Part shown: in pieces, positions 17,669-26,548 of the stretch | Layout: every line of letters begins with the position of its first letter | Numbering within the stretch: position 1 is the first letter of the stretch | Source of the DNA: Methylobacterium hispanicum | Lineage (GTDB): Bacteria > Pseudomonadota > Alphaproteobacteria > Rhizobiales > Beijerinckiaceae | DNA length: 64,000 nt | Assembly: GCF_022179285.1 (NCBI RefSeq) | Contig: NZ_BPQO01000017.1 | Coordinates: forward strand, 81,664-145,663 | Reading direction: 5' to 3' | The notes under the pieces: generated by a model | The model's input: the letters and a program-made list of their open reading frames with translations, nothing else | Told to the model about the DNA's origin: nothing | Databases searched by the model: none | Made by a program: the position numbers and the translations under genes

Positions 17669-19045
17669 ATGACCCCCATCACCACCTTCGCGGAGCGCGA
17701 CGTCGCCCTGTTCGGCCTCGGCGGCTCCGGCCTGGCCACCGCCAAGGCCCTCAAGGCGGGCGGTGCCCGCGTGCTCGCCTGGGACGACAACCCGGAAAGC
17801 GTGGCGCGCGCGGGCGAAGCGGGCATCGAGACCGCCGACCTGCACGGGATCGACTGGGCGGAGATGGCCGCCCTGGTGCTGGCGCCCGGCGTGCCGCTGA
17901 CCCACCCCGCGCCGCACTGGAGCGTCGGGCTGGCAGAGGGCGCGGGCGTCGAGATCATCGGCGACATCGAGCTGTTCTGCCGCGAGCGCGCCAGGATCGC
18001 CCCCGAGGCGCCCTTCGTCGCGATCACCGGCACCAACGGCAAGTCGACCACGACGGCGCTCGTCGCCCACATCCTGGCGCAAGCTGGCCGCGACGTGCAG
18101 ATGGGCGGCAACATCGGCACCGCGATCCTCTCCCTGGAGCCGCCGTCGGTCGACCGCATCCACGTGATCGAGCTGTCCTCGTTCCAGATCGACCTGACGC
18201 CCTCGCTCGCTCCGAGCGTCGGCGTCCTGCTCAACATCACCCCCGACCATCTCGACCGGCACGGCACGCTGGAGCAGTACGCCGCCATCAAGGAGCGGCT
18301 GATCCGGGGCGCCGACCTCGCGATCGTCGGCATCGACGACCGCCCGAGCCGCGAGATCGCCGAGCGCCGGGGCGACCGGCTGGTGCGGATCCACGTCCCG
18401 GTCCATTCGCCGCGCGACGCGACCCTGGCTGGCGACGCGCTGATCGCCCGGGACGCCGCAATCTTCGACGCCGACGACACCCGCCTCGCCGACGTCTCGG
18501 GCATCGGCAGCTTGCGCGGCGCACACAACTGGCAGAACGCCGCCGTCGCGGTGGCGGTCGCCCGCGCGCTCGGCATCTCGTCTGAGGCGATCCAGGCCGG
18601 CCTCGCCTCCTTCCCGGGTCTGCCCCACCGGATGGAGGAGGTCGGCCGGCGCGGGCGGGTCCTGTTCGTCAACGACTCGAAGGCCACGAACGCGGATTCC
18701 ACCGAGAAGGCGCTCACCGCCTTCCGGGACATCCACTGGATCCTCGGCGGCAAGGCCAAGGACGGCGGAATCTTCCCGCTGGTGCCGTATTTCGAGCGGA
18801 TCGCCCACGCCTACCTGATCGGTGCGGCCTCCGACGCCTTCGCGGCGACGCTGGAGGGCGCGGTGCCCTACACCCGCTGCGAGACGCTGGACGTCGCCGT
18901 GCGGGCGGCCTCCGAGGGCGCGGAAGCGTCGGGCGCGCCCGAGCCCGTGGTGCTGCTCTCCCCGGCCTGCGCCTCCTACGACCAGTTCCGCTCCTTCGAG
19001 CACCGCGGCGACCGCTTCCGGGAGCTGGTGCGGGAGGTGCTCTGA
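17669..19045 (+). CDS. murD: UDP-MurNAc-L-alanine:D-glutamate ligase
   Basis: Adds D-glutamate to UDP-MurNAc-L-Ala. The 458-residue Mur ligase has the N-terminal FGLGGSGLATAKALKAGG nucleotide-binding loop, the P-loop ITGTNGKSTTTAL, IELSSFQIDL, NITPDHLDRHGTL, LPHRMEEVG and VNDSKATNADST, followed by LLSPACASYDQFRSFEHRG at the C-terminus. All are MurD-specific. The next dcw gene, ftsW, is separated from it by an opposite-strand chemotaxis gene. Confidence 0.97.
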   Translation: MTPITTFAERDVALFGLGGSGLATAKALKAGGARVLAWDDNPESVARAGEAGIETADLHGIDWAEMAALVLAPGVPLTHPAPHWSVGLAEGAGVEIIGDIELFCRERARIAPEAPFVAITGTNGKSTTTALVAHILAQAGRDVQMGGNIGTAILSLEPPSVDRIHVIELSSFQIDLTPSLAPSVGVLLNITPDHLDRHGTLEQYAAIKERLIRGADLAIVGIDDRPSREIAERRGDRLVRIHVPVHSPRDATLAGDALIARDAAIFDADDTRLADVSGIGSLRGAHNWQNAAVAVAVARALGISSEAIQAGLASFPGLPHRMEEVGRRGRVLFVNDSKATNADSTEKALTAFRDIHWILGGKAKDGGIFPLVPYFERIAHAYLIGAASDAFAATLEGAVPYTRCETLDVAVRAASEGAEASGAPEPVVLLSPACASYDQFRSFEHRGDRFRELVREVL

Positions 19046-19055
19046 GGGCGCCGCT

Positions 19056-19083
19056 CTCCCTCCCGCCTCTGCGGGGGAGGGAG
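19056..19083. terminator. Hairpin after murD
   Basis: Imperfect palindrome, CTCCCTCCCGC paired with GCGGGGGAGGGAG (two bulged G), loop CTCT, 10 bases after the murD stop. It lies between the convergent murD and chemotaxis genes and may act in both directions. No T tract. Confidence 0.5.
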
Positions 19084-19151
19084 GCGCGGTGCGCTCGCCC
19101 CCTACCGATCCGTGACCGCGGCAGCCTCCGCGGACTGAAGGTCCGTCGTCG

Positions 19152-20627
19152 CTACCGCGCCAGCACCTTGGCGGCGTCCCGCGTGGTGTTCACCGCCGCC
19201 GAGACCTGATCCACCGCTGCGGCGATCGAGCCGATGCTGCCGGTGATCGAGGTGACGGCGCCGGCCGCGCTCTGCATGTTCTCGGCGAGGTCGCGCGTCA
19301 CCGCGCTCTGCTCCTCGATCGCCGCGGCGGTCGCCACCACGGTCTCGCGCATCACCGAGACCGAGCCGCGGATCGAGCCCAGCGCCCCCACCACCTCCTG
19401 CGAGACCGCCTGCACGTTGCCGATCTCGGCGTTGATCTGCTCCGTCGCCCGCGCGGCCTGGTCGGCCAGCGCCTTGACCTCGCTGGCCACCACCGCGAAG
19501 CCGCGGCCCGCCTCGCCGGCGCGGGCCGCCTCGATCGTCGCGTTGAGCGCCAGGAGATTGATCTGCCCGGCGATCGTCTGGATCAACCCGACGATGCCCG
19601 TCATCGCGGCGGCCGTCTCGGCGAGCCGCTTGGTGTAGCCGTCCGCCGCCTGGACGCAGGCGTAGGCGTTGTCGGTGGCCCCTTGCGAGCGCACGATGCT
19701 CTGCGACATCTCGCTCACCGAGGCCGCCAGCTCCTCGGCGGCGGCCGCCACCGTCTGCACGTTGCCCGAGGTCGTGTGGGCGGCCCGCGTCGCGGTCGAG
19801 GCTGCCGTGCTCGAATGCGTGACGGCGCTCTCGATCTCGCCGAAGTTCTTGTCGATCAGCGTGCGCAGGCTCCCCAGAAGGCGGACCTGCTCGGTGATGT
19901 CGGTGGCGAACTTCACCACCTTGTAGGGCCGGCCCGACGCGTCGAGGATCGGGTTGTAGACCGCCTGGATCCAGATCTCGCGGCCGCCCTTGCCGAGGCG
20001 CCGGAACTGCGCGCTCTGGTAGGCGCCGCTGCGCAGGCTCGCCCAGAACGCCGCATAGTCCGGGCTCGTGCGCTCGCGTGGATCGACGAAGATGCTGTGG
20101 TGGCGCCCCACGACCTCGTCCCTGTCATACCCGACGGCGGCCAGGAAGTTGTCGTTGGCGTCGAGGATCGTGCCGTCGAGATCGAAGGCGATCACCGCCT
20201 GCGCCTTGCGGATCGCGGCGATCTGCCCGGCGCGGTCGGCGTCCTCCTGCTTCTGCCGCGTGATGTCGGTAGCGAACTTCACCACGCCGTAGGGCCGGCC
20301 GTCGCGGCCGATCAGCGGGTTGTAGGACGCCTCGATCCAGACCTCGCGGCCGTCCTTCGTGATCCGCCGGAACTGCGCCGCCTCGAAGGTCCCGTCGCGC
20401 AGCCGCTGCCAGAAGGCCCTGTACTCGGGCGAGGTGCGGTGTGCGGGCTCCACGAAGATCTCGTGGTGCCGCCCCGCGATCTCCGGCAGGGTGTAGCCCA
20501 TCAGCGCCAGGAAGTTCTCGTTCGCCGAGAGGACGCGACCGTCGAGATCGAACTCGATCACGGCCTGCACCCGGTCGAGGGCGGCGAGCTTGGCGCGGGC
20601 CTGCAGGGTCTTTCGGGCAGCGAACAT
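19152..20627 (-). CDS. Soluble methyl-accepting chemotaxis protein with two PAS domains
   Basis: A 491-residue receptor with no signal peptide and no membrane segment, so probably cytoplasmic. Two tandem PAS domains (about residues 10-125 and 130-250) are near-duplicates: each has VQAVIEFDLDG or AQAVIAFDLDG, an NFLA.(M/V)GY core, and a KFATDIT end. The receptor signalling domain follows, with the conserved hairpin tip (NATIEAARAGEAGRGFAVVA) at about residues 355-390. The start is set at MFAARKT (20627); the upstream frame is Arg-rich. Aer-like receptors of this layout can sense redox or oxygen through PAS-bound cofactors; the ligand here is not evident. It interrupts the dcw cluster on the opposite strand. 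Confidence 0.92.
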   Translation of the reverse strand: MFAARKTLQARAKLAALDRVQAVIEFDLDGRVLSANENFLALMGYTLPEIAGRHHEIFVEPAHRTSPEYRAFWQRLRDGTFEAAQFRRITKDGREVWIEASYNPLIGRDGRPYGVVKFATDITRQKQEDADRAGQIAAIRKAQAVIAFDLDGTILDANDNFLAAVGYDRDEVVGRHHSIFVDPRERTSPDYAAFWASLRSGAYQSAQFRRLGKGGREIWIQAVYNPILDASGRPYKVVKFATDITEQVRLLGSLRTLIDKNFGEIESAVTHSSTAASTATRAAHTTSGNVQTVAAAAEELAASVSEMSQSIVRSQGATDNAYACVQAADGYTKRLAETAAAMTGIVGLIQTIAGQINLLALNATIEAARAGEAGRGFAVVASEVKALADQAARATEQINAEIGNVQAVSQEVVGALGSIRGSVSVMRETVVATAAAIEEQSAVTRDLAENMQSAAGAVTSITGSIGSIAAAVDQVSAAVNTTRDAAKVLAR

Positions 20628-20901
20628 GGGCCGTCTTCTCGCAGATCTGAGACGACGCCGGAGCGGGAACGGGAGGCCTGCCGCACGGCGGTTGGCCGAC
20701 GCCGCGTCGGCCAAACCCAAGGTTGCATCAGATTCTTAACATGGAATGCAACGTGCGGGCTCGCACGCGGGATAACCGTTACGTGCGGCCCCGGTCCCCC
20801 AAGTGTCCGGGCCAGGTTCCCTAAGGATGCGTTTACCATTCCGGCACAGGATCCCCCGTGGCCCGCAGCCCGTCCAGCGCGCCCAGGAGTCCTCGCCCGC
20901 C
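20628..20901. promoter_or_regulatory. Divergent control region between the chemotaxis gene and ftsW
   Basis: This spacer of 274 bases must hold promoters for both genes. A relatively AT-rich patch at 20720-20755 contains an inverted repeat, GTTGCAT at 20722-20728 and ATGCAAC at 20746-20752, with CTTAAC between the arms. That could be an operator; the regulator is unknown. No clear -35/-10 pair could be assigned. Confidence 0.4.
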
Positions 20902-22068
20902 ATGATGTCCCGCGCGGAACGCACGCCCCTCACGGACTGGTGGTGGACGGTCGATCGCGGCCTGCTCGCGGCGCTCGGCGCCCTGATGGTGGCCGGCCTC
21001 GTCTTCCTGATGGGCGGCGGCCCGCCGGTGGCCGAGCGCATCGGCCTGCCGACCTTCTACTTCCTCAACCGGCAGGCGATGTACCTTGCCCCCACGGTCC
21101 TGCTGATCGTGGCGGTCTCGTTCCTGAGCTTGCGCGGCGTGCGCCGCCTCGCGCTGATCACCTGGGGTCTCGGCGTGGTGCTCTGCCTGCTCGCGAGCAA
21201 GTTCGGGCCCGAGATCAAGGGCGCGCACCGCTGGATCCAGTTCGGCTCCTTCGGCCTGCAGCCCTCCGAGTTCGTGAAGCCCTCCTTCGTGGTGGTGGCG
21301 GCCTGGGCCTTCTCGGAGGGCGCGCAGCGGCGCGACATGCCGGGCGGCACGCTCGGCATGCTGCTCCTGCCGGTCACCATCGTGCCGCTGCTGCTGCAGC
21401 CCGATTTCGGGCAGACCATGCTGATCACGCTGGTCTGGTCGACGCTGTTCTTCGTGGCCGGCCTGCACCTGATCTGGGTCGCGGCGATCGGCATCGCGGG
21501 CATGTTCGGGGTGTTTGCCGCCTACACCTTCTTCCACCACGTGCGCGAGCGCATCGAGCGCTTCCTCGACAAGGATTCGGGCGACAGCTTCCAGGTCTAC
21601 TGGTCGCAGCAATCCTTCTGGTCGGGCGGCTGGTTCGGCACCGGCCCCGGCGAGGGGGTGGCCAAGCGCCACCTGCCCGATGCACATACCGACTTCATCT
21701 TCTCGGTCACCGGTGAGGAATTCGGCGTGCTGGTCTGCCTCGGCCTCGTGGCGCTCTTCGCCTACATCGTGCTGCGCGGCCTCAAGCTCGCGCGCCGCAC
21801 CGACGACACGTTCACGCGGCTGGCCATCACGGGGCTGACCACCCTGTTCGGCCTGCAGGCCTGCATCAACATGGCGGTGAACACCCAGCTGATGCCCGCC
21901 AAGGGCATGACGCTGCCCTTCGTCTCCTACGGCGGCTCCTCGCTGATCTCGCTCGCGCTCGGCATGGGCTTCCTGATCGCGCTGACCCGCAAGCGCCCGC
22001 GCTCGACCATGCTCAGCCAGAAGCCGCCCGGCACCGCGCCCGCCACCGTCGCCGGGGTGATGCGGTGA
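20902..22068 (+). CDS. ftsW: Septal peptidoglycan glycosyltransferase FtsW (SEDS family)
   Basis: Polytopic membrane protein that polymerises lipid II at the septum together with FtsI. It has 388 residues from MMSRAERTPLTDWWW (an ATG three bases later is equally possible), around ten membrane segments, and the SEDS signatures HRWIQFGSFGLQPSEFVK, FSVTGEEFG and LPFVSYGGSSLISL. The start follows a CCGCC stretch with no strong ribosome site. Its stop overlaps the murG GTG start (GTGA). Confidence 0.95.
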   Translation: MMSRAERTPLTDWWWTVDRGLLAALGALMVAGLVFLMGGGPPVAERIGLPTFYFLNRQAMYLAPTVLLIVAVSFLSLRGVRRLALITWGLGVVLCLLASKFGPEIKGAHRWIQFGSFGLQPSEFVKPSFVVVAAWAFSEGAQRRDMPGGTLGMLLLPVTIVPLLLQPDFGQTMLITLVWSTLFFVAGLHLIWVAAIGIAGMFGVFAAYTFFHHVRERIERFLDKDSGDSFQVYWSQQSFWSGGWFGTGPGEGVAKRHLPDAHTDFIFSVTGEEFGVLVCLGLVALFAYIVLRGLKLARRTDDTFTRLAITGLTTLFGLQACINMAVNTQLMPAKGMTLPFVSYGGSSLISLALGMGFLIALTRKRPRSTMLSQKPPGTAPATVAGVMR

Positions 22069-23174
22069 CGGTCTTCACCCCCACGATCCTGCTCTGCGCA
22101 GGGGGGACCGGCGGCCACCTCTTCCCCGCCGAGAGCCTCGCCCACGCGCTGCGCGCCCGCGGCATCCGGGTGGCGCTCGCCACCGACGCGCGCGTCGAGG
22201 GGCTGAAAGGCGAGTTCCCGGCCTCCGAGATCGTCACCATCCCCTCGGCGACGCCGTCCGGCCGCAACCTCGTCAAGCGGGCGGGTGCCGTGCTGACGCT
22301 GGGGCGCGGCTTCGGCATCGCCGCGAAGGAGGTGAAACGGCTGAACCCGGCCGCCGTCGTCGGCTTCGGCGGCTACCCGACCGTGCCGCCGATGCTGGCC
22401 GCCCAGATCCTGCGCGTGCCCACGATCCTGCACGAGCAGAACGCCGTGATGGGCCGGGCCAACGCGTTCCTGGCCAGGGGCGCCCGCACCATCGCGACGG
22501 GGTTCAAGGAGGTGCGCGGTGTGCCCGACAAGGCGACCGCGCCGCGCATCCATACCGGCAATCCGCTGCGCCCCGCGGTGATCGAGGCCGCGACGGTGCC
22601 CTATCCGGCCCTCGGCCCCGACGATCTCTTCCACCTCCTCGTCTTCGGCGGCAGCCAGGGCGCCCGGGTGATGGGCGAGGTGGTGCCGAGGGCGCTCGCC
22701 CAGTTGCCGGCGGATCTGCGCGCCCGCCTGTACCTCGTGCAGCAGGTGCGGCCCGAGGACCTGACCGCGGTCCAGAACGACTATCTCGCGATGGGGCTCA
22801 GGGGCCTCGAGGCTGCGCCCTTCTTCAAGGACCTGCCGGGCCGCATGGCCGCGAGCCATCTCGTGGTCTCGCGCTCGGGCGCCTCGACGGTCTCGGAACT
22901 CGCAGCCATCGGCCGCCCGTCGATCCTCGTGCCGCTGCCCGGAGCGCTCGACCAGGACCAGGCGGCGAACGCGGAGACGCTCGGCCGGATCGGCGCGGCG
23001 CTCGCCCTGCCGCAGACCGCCTTCACGCCGGATCGGCTGACGGCGGAGCTCGTCGAGGCCTTCGAGAATCCCGAAAAATTGACCCGGGCGGCCGAGGCGG
23101 CCAAAAGCGCGGGCATTCACGACGCCGCCGAGCGGCTCGCCACGGTCGTCGTCGAGACGGCGGCCCGCACCTGA
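22065..23174 (+). CDS. murG: UDP-GlcNAc:lipid I N-acetylglucosaminyltransferase
   Basis: Peripheral inner-membrane GT28 enzyme that converts lipid I to lipid II. The 369-residue protein opens with the glycine loop CAGGTGGHLFPAESLA, followed by VVGFGGYPTVPPML, LHEQNAVMGRAN, GNPLRP, the second-domain loop VFGGSQGARVM and the donor-binding SRSGASTVSEL and PLPGALDQDQAANA blocks. It starts at GTG inside the ftsW stop, which indicates translational coupling. Confidence 0.97.
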   Translation: MTVFTPTILLCAGGTGGHLFPAESLAHALRARGIRVALATDARVEGLKGEFPASEIVTIPSATPSGRNLVKRAGAVLTLGRGFGIAAKEVKRLNPAAVVGFGGYPTVPPMLAAQILRVPTILHEQNAVMGRANAFLARGARTIATGFKEVRGVPDKATAPRIHTGNPLRPAVIEAATVPYPALGPDDLFHLLVFGGSQGARVMGEVVPRALAQLPADLRARLYLVQQVRPEDLTAVQNDYLAMGLRGLEAAPFFKDLPGRMAASHLVVSRSGASTVSELAAIGRPSILVPLPGALDQDQAANAETLGRIGAALALPQTAFTPDRLTAELVEAFENPEKLTRAAEAAKSAGIHDAAERLATVVVETAART

Positions 23175-23218
23175 TTCTCCCGGACTCTCACGGGTCCGCA
23201 GACACCACGGTTCGACCC

Positions 23219-24625
23219 ATGAAGCTGCCCGACAAGCTCGGCCCCATCCACTTCATCGGCATCGGCGGCATCGGCATGTCCGGCATCGCCGAGGTGATGC
23301 ACAATCTCGGCTACACGGTTCAGGGCTCGGACGCGAACGACAACGCGAACGTGCGCCGGCTCGCCGACCAGGGCATGCGCACCTTCGTGGGCCACGACGC
23401 CAGGAACGTCGAGGAGGCCGCCCTCGTCGTCGTTTCGACCGCGATCCGCCGCGACAACCCGGAGCTGCAGGCCGCCCGCGAGCGCCGCCTGCCGGTGGTG
23501 CGCCGCGCCGAGATGCTGGCCGAGTTGATGCGCTTCAAGTCCTGCGTGGCGATCGCCGGCACCCACGGCAAGACCACGACGACCTCGCTCGTCGCGACGC
23601 TGCTCGACGCCGGCAATCTCGACCCGACCGTCATCAACGGCGGCATCATCAATGCCTACGGCACCAACGCCCGCATGGGCGAGGGCGAGTGGATGGTGGT
23701 GGAGGCGGATGAATCCGACGGCACCTTCCTGAAGCTGCCCGCGGATGTCGCCATCGTCACCAACATCGACCCCGAGCACCTCGACCATTTCGGCTCGTTC
23801 GAGGCGGTGAAGGACGCCTTCCGGCGCTTCATCGACAACATCCCGTTCTACGGCTTCGCGGTGATGTGCATCGATCATCCCGTCGTGCAGGACCTCGTCG
23901 GCCATATCGAGGACCGGCGCATCATCACTTACGGCGAGAACCCGCAGGCCGACGTGCGCCTGATCGACGTGGACCTGCGCGGCGGCCAGAGCCGCTTCCG
24001 AGTGATGATCCGCGACCGCCGCCCGGGCTACCGGATGGAGATGGAGGATCTCGTCCTGCCGATGCCCGGCAAGCACAACGCGCTCAACGCCACCGCGGCG
24101 CTCGCCGTGGCGCACGAGCTCGGCGTGAAGCCCGAGGCGATCCGCCAGGCGCTCGCGGGCTTCGGCGGCGTCAAGCGGCGCTTCACCCGCACGGGCGAGT
24201 GGAACGGCGCGGCGATCTTCGACGATTACGGGCACCATCCGGTTGAGATCAAGGCGGTGCTCAAGGCAGCCCGCGCCTCGACGGATGCGGGCGTGATCGC
24301 GATCGTGCAGCCGCACCGCTACTCGCGGCTGCAGTCGCTGTTCGACGATTTCTGCACCTGCTTCAACGACGCCGACACGGTGATCGTCGCCCCCGTCTAC
24401 GCGGCGGGCGAGCAGCCGATCGAGGGCATCGACCGCGATGGGCTGGTCGCGGGCCTGCGCTCCCGCGGCCACCGCGACGCGCGGGCGCTGGAGCGACCGG
24501 AGGATCTGGCCGGCATCGTCGCGGAGCTCGCCAAGCCCGGCGACTACGTGGTGTGCCTGGGCGCCGGCAACATCACCCAGTGGGCCTACGCGCTGCCGGG
24601 CGAGCTCGCCGCGCGGAAGCGGTGA
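23219..24625 (+). CDS. murC: UDP-N-acetylmuramate:L-alanine ligase
   Basis: Starts the peptide stem by adding L-alanine to UDP-MurNAc. The 468-residue protein has the N-terminal IGIGGIGMSGIAEVM loop, the P-loop IAGTHGKTTTTSLVA, VEADESDGTF, TNIDPEHLDHFGSF, the MurC marker DDYGHHPVEI and the final CLGAGNITQWA. Length and order match the family. It lies 44 bases after murG. The next dcw gene, murB, comes only after an opposite-strand toxin-antitoxin pair. Confidence 0.97.
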   Translation: MKLPDKLGPIHFIGIGGIGMSGIAEVMHNLGYTVQGSDANDNANVRRLADQGMRTFVGHDARNVEEAALVVVSTAIRRDNPELQAARERRLPVVRRAEMLAELMRFKSCVAIAGTHGKTTTTSLVATLLDAGNLDPTVINGGIINAYGTNARMGEGEWMVVEADESDGTFLKLPADVAIVTNIDPEHLDHFGSFEAVKDAFRRFIDNIPFYGFAVMCIDHPVVQDLVGHIEDRRIITYGENPQADVRLIDVDLRGGQSRFRVMIRDRRPGYRMEMEDLVLPMPGKHNALNATAALAVAHELGVKPEAIRQALAGFGGVKRRFTRTGEWNGAAIFDDYGHHPVEIKAVLKAARASTDAGVIAIVQPHRYSRLQSLFDDFCTCFNDADTVIVAPVYAAGEQPIEGIDRDGLVAGLRSRGHRDARALERPEDLAGIVAELAKPGDYVVCLGAGNITQWAYALPGELAARKR

Positions 24626-24641
24626 GGGGGATGCGCGCCGC

Positions 24642-25025
24642 TCAGGCCGCCTCCGGCACGAGGTCCTCGACGTCGACGTCGAGGACCCGTGCGAGCCGCT
24701 CGTAGATCGCGGGCTCGGCCGTGCCTACGCCCCGCTCCAGAGCCGAGATCTCGTCCTCGTCGAGGGCGCATACCTGCGCCAGCCGGGCAACCGAGGCGCC
24801 ACGGCGTGCCCGCCAGAAGGCGAGGGGGCTCGGCGCGGCACGCAGGGCGTCGAGGTCGGCCTCGCTCAGCAACTCCTCCGTGCCGGCCCGCAGCCGCTCC
24901 TGCGAAGCGTCCACGAGGCGAGCGTCCAGGGTGTCCTCCGCCAGTTCCCGCAGGCGCTCGAACTCGGCCTCCGGTAGGATTACGATCGCCTCGCCGGAGG
25001 GCGTCCTCGTTCTGACGATGGTCAC
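24642..25025 (-). CDS. Putative Xre-type antitoxin
   Basis: Read from the GTG at 25025 it has 127 residues. The C-terminal part (about 68-125) looks like a helix-turn-helix of the Xre class: FWRARRGASVARLAQVCALD, DEISALERGVGTAEPAIYER, LARVLDVDVEDL. The N-terminal part (IVRTRTPSGEAIVILPEAEF) resembles short-strand antitoxin leaders that contact a partner. It lies 10 bases after a RelE-like toxin gene in the same direction, the toxin-first order of HigBA-like modules. Neutralisation of the toxin and autorepression are inferred. Confidence 0.8.
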   Translation of the reverse strand: MTIVRTRTPSGEAIVILPEAEFERLRELAEDTLDARLVDASQERLRAGTEELLSEADLDALRAAPSPLAFWRARRGASVARLAQVCALDEDEISALERGVGTAEPAIYERLARVLDVDVEDLVPEAA

Positions 25026-25035
25026 AGGCGCAATC

Positions 25036-25305
25036 CTAATCGTAGATCGAGCCGCGCGGCCCGACCACGTGGACAATGATCCGATCCGGCTCGCTCGTGA
25101 AGACCGCGCGCCAGTCGCCGACACGCAGTCGGTAGCGCTCGCCCTCGCCCTTCAGGGCCCGAACGTTGTTGGCGAGGCTCGCCGGATCGTCGGCGTACTG
25201 CTTCAGCTTCCGGCGGATCAGATCCTCGCTGTCGCGCGGCATCCGGGTCAGGGCCCGTGCAGCGGCGCGGGTGAAGACAAGCTCCTTGCCCATTCCGGCG
25301 CTCAT
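25036..25305 (-). CDS. RelE/ParE-superfamily toxin (putative)
   Basis: A small 89-residue protein with the RelE-fold outline: VFTRAAARALTRMP helix, KLKQYADDPASLANNVRALKG, then the core strands RYRLRVGDWRAVFTSEPDRIIVHVVGPRGSIYD. The RLRVGDWRA motif is the most conserved element of this superfamily; RelE-type members cut ribosome-bound mRNA, ParE-type members act on gyrase. An ATG at 25293 is an alternative start. It pairs with the Xre-like gene downstream and sits opposite to the mur genes between murC and murB. Confidence 0.85.
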   Translation of the reverse strand: MSAGMGKELVFTRAAARALTRMPRDSEDLIRRKLKQYADDPASLANNVRALKGEGERYRLRVGDWRAVFTSEPDRIIVHVVGPRGSIYD

Positions 25306-25354
25306 TCCGCCGCGCTCCCCTCACGCAACCGGTTCGGCCGGCGCGAAGCATAGC

Positions 25355-26287
25355 ATGACCACACAGCTCCACGATTCCATCCGCGCCGCGGCGCCCGGCC
25401 TGCGCGGTCGCCTGCTGGCGAACCAGCCGCTCGCCGACCTCACGTGGTTCCGCGTCGGCGGACCGGCCGAGGTTCTATTCACGCCGGCGGACGAGGAAGA
25501 CCTCGCCCGACTGCTCGCCGTCCTCGACCCGGCCGTGCCGGTGACCGTGATCGGCCTCGGCTCGAATCTCATCGTGCGCGACGGTGGCGTGCCGGGCGTG
25601 GTGGTGCGCCTCGGCGGCCGGGCCTTCGGCGGGATCGACATCGACGGCGACAGGCTGCGCGTCGGCACCGCCGTGCCCGACATGCGGCTCGCCAAGGCCG
25701 CGGCCGAGGCCGGGCTCGACGGGCTCGCCTTCTTCCGCGGCATCCCGGGCTCGGTCGGGGGGGCGCTGCGCATGAACGCGGGAGCCCACGGCGGCGAGAC
25801 CACCGACGTGCTGGTCGAGGCAAGGGGCGTCGATCGCCGGGGCAACCTGCGTAGCTTCACCCATGCCGAGATGGGCTTCACCTATCGGCACAGCACGGCG
25901 CCCGAGGACGTGATCTTCACGAGCGCCCTGTTCCGCGGCCGACCGGGCGAGCGCACCGCGATCGAGGCCGAGATGGACCGGGTCACCGCCGCGCGCGAGG
26001 CCGCCCAGCCGATCCGCGAGCGGACCGGCGGCTCGACCTTCAAGAACCCGCCCGGGGCCAAGGCCTGGCAGCTCGTCGACCAGGCCGGCTGCCGGGGCCT
26101 CGCGCTCGGCGGCGCGCAGGTCAGCGAGATGCACTGCAACTTCCTGATCAACCGCGACAACGCCAGCGCGGCCGACATCGAGGCGCTCGGCGAGGAGGTC
26201 CGCCGCCGCGTGCGCGAGACCTCGGGCGTCGAGCTGCACTGGGAGATCAAGCGGATCGGCATCGACGCCCCGATTGGTAAGGCGTAA
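25355..26287 (+). CDS. murB: UDP-N-acetylenolpyruvoylglucosamine reductase
   Basis: FAD-dependent reductase that makes UDP-MurNAc. The 310-residue protein has the family blocks LTWFRVGGPAEVLF, IGLGSNLIVRDGGVPG (FAD binding), FFRGIPGSVGGALRMNAGAH and the catalytic serine in TGGSTFKNP, plus the late AWQLVDQAGCRG and FLINRDNASAADIE. The start at 25355 gives the expected N-terminal length. It is the only dcw gene here with a toxin-antitoxin module on each side. Confidence 0.96.
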   Translation: MTTQLHDSIRAAAPGLRGRLLANQPLADLTWFRVGGPAEVLFTPADEEDLARLLAVLDPAVPVTVIGLGSNLIVRDGGVPGVVVRLGGRAFGGIDIDGDRLRVGTAVPDMRLAKAAAEAGLDGLAFFRGIPGSVGGALRMNAGAHGGETTDVLVEARGVDRRGNLRSFTHAEMGFTYRHSTAPEDVIFTSALFRGRPGERTAIEAEMDRVTAAREAAQPIRERTGGSTFKNPPGAKAWQLVDQAGCRGLALGGAQVSEMHCNFLINRDNASAADIEALGEEVRRRVRETSGVELHWEIKRIGIDAPIGKA

Positions 26288-26320
26288 GACGTAAGGCGCG
26301 TTCAGCTACGGGAGTGGGCG

Positions 26321-26548
26321 GTGAGCGGGACGGCCAAGGCCTACTCGAAGGTGTCGGTGAAGAGCCAGACCGTGATCCCCGCGGAGGTGCGCGAGCGCCT
26401 GGACCTCCGCCCGGGCGACCGCCTCCGTTATCTCCTCACGCCGCGCGGCGTCCTGATCGAGAAGGCGCCCCCCGAGGGTGAGGATCCGCTGGTCGCCTTC
26501 ACCGAGTGGGCTGGCCCGATCGACGACGAAGACTATGCCGACCTCTGA
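26321..26548 (+). CDS. AbrB/MazE-type antitoxin (putative)
   Basis: A 75-residue protein starting at GTG after a GGGAG ribosome site. The first 50 residues form a SpoVT/AbrB-like swapped-hairpin domain: YSKVSVKSQTVIPAEVRERL, DLRPGDRLRYLLTPRGVLIE. The acidic tail (FTEWAGPIDDEDYADL) is the likely toxin-wrapping part. It overlaps the following MazF-like gene by 14 bases and lies 33 bases after murB in the same direction, so it may be transcribed with the mur genes. Confidence 0.85.
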   Translation: MSGTAKAYSKVSVKSQTVIPAEVRERLDLRPGDRLRYLLTPRGVLIEKAPPEGEDPLVAFTEWAGPIDDEDYADL

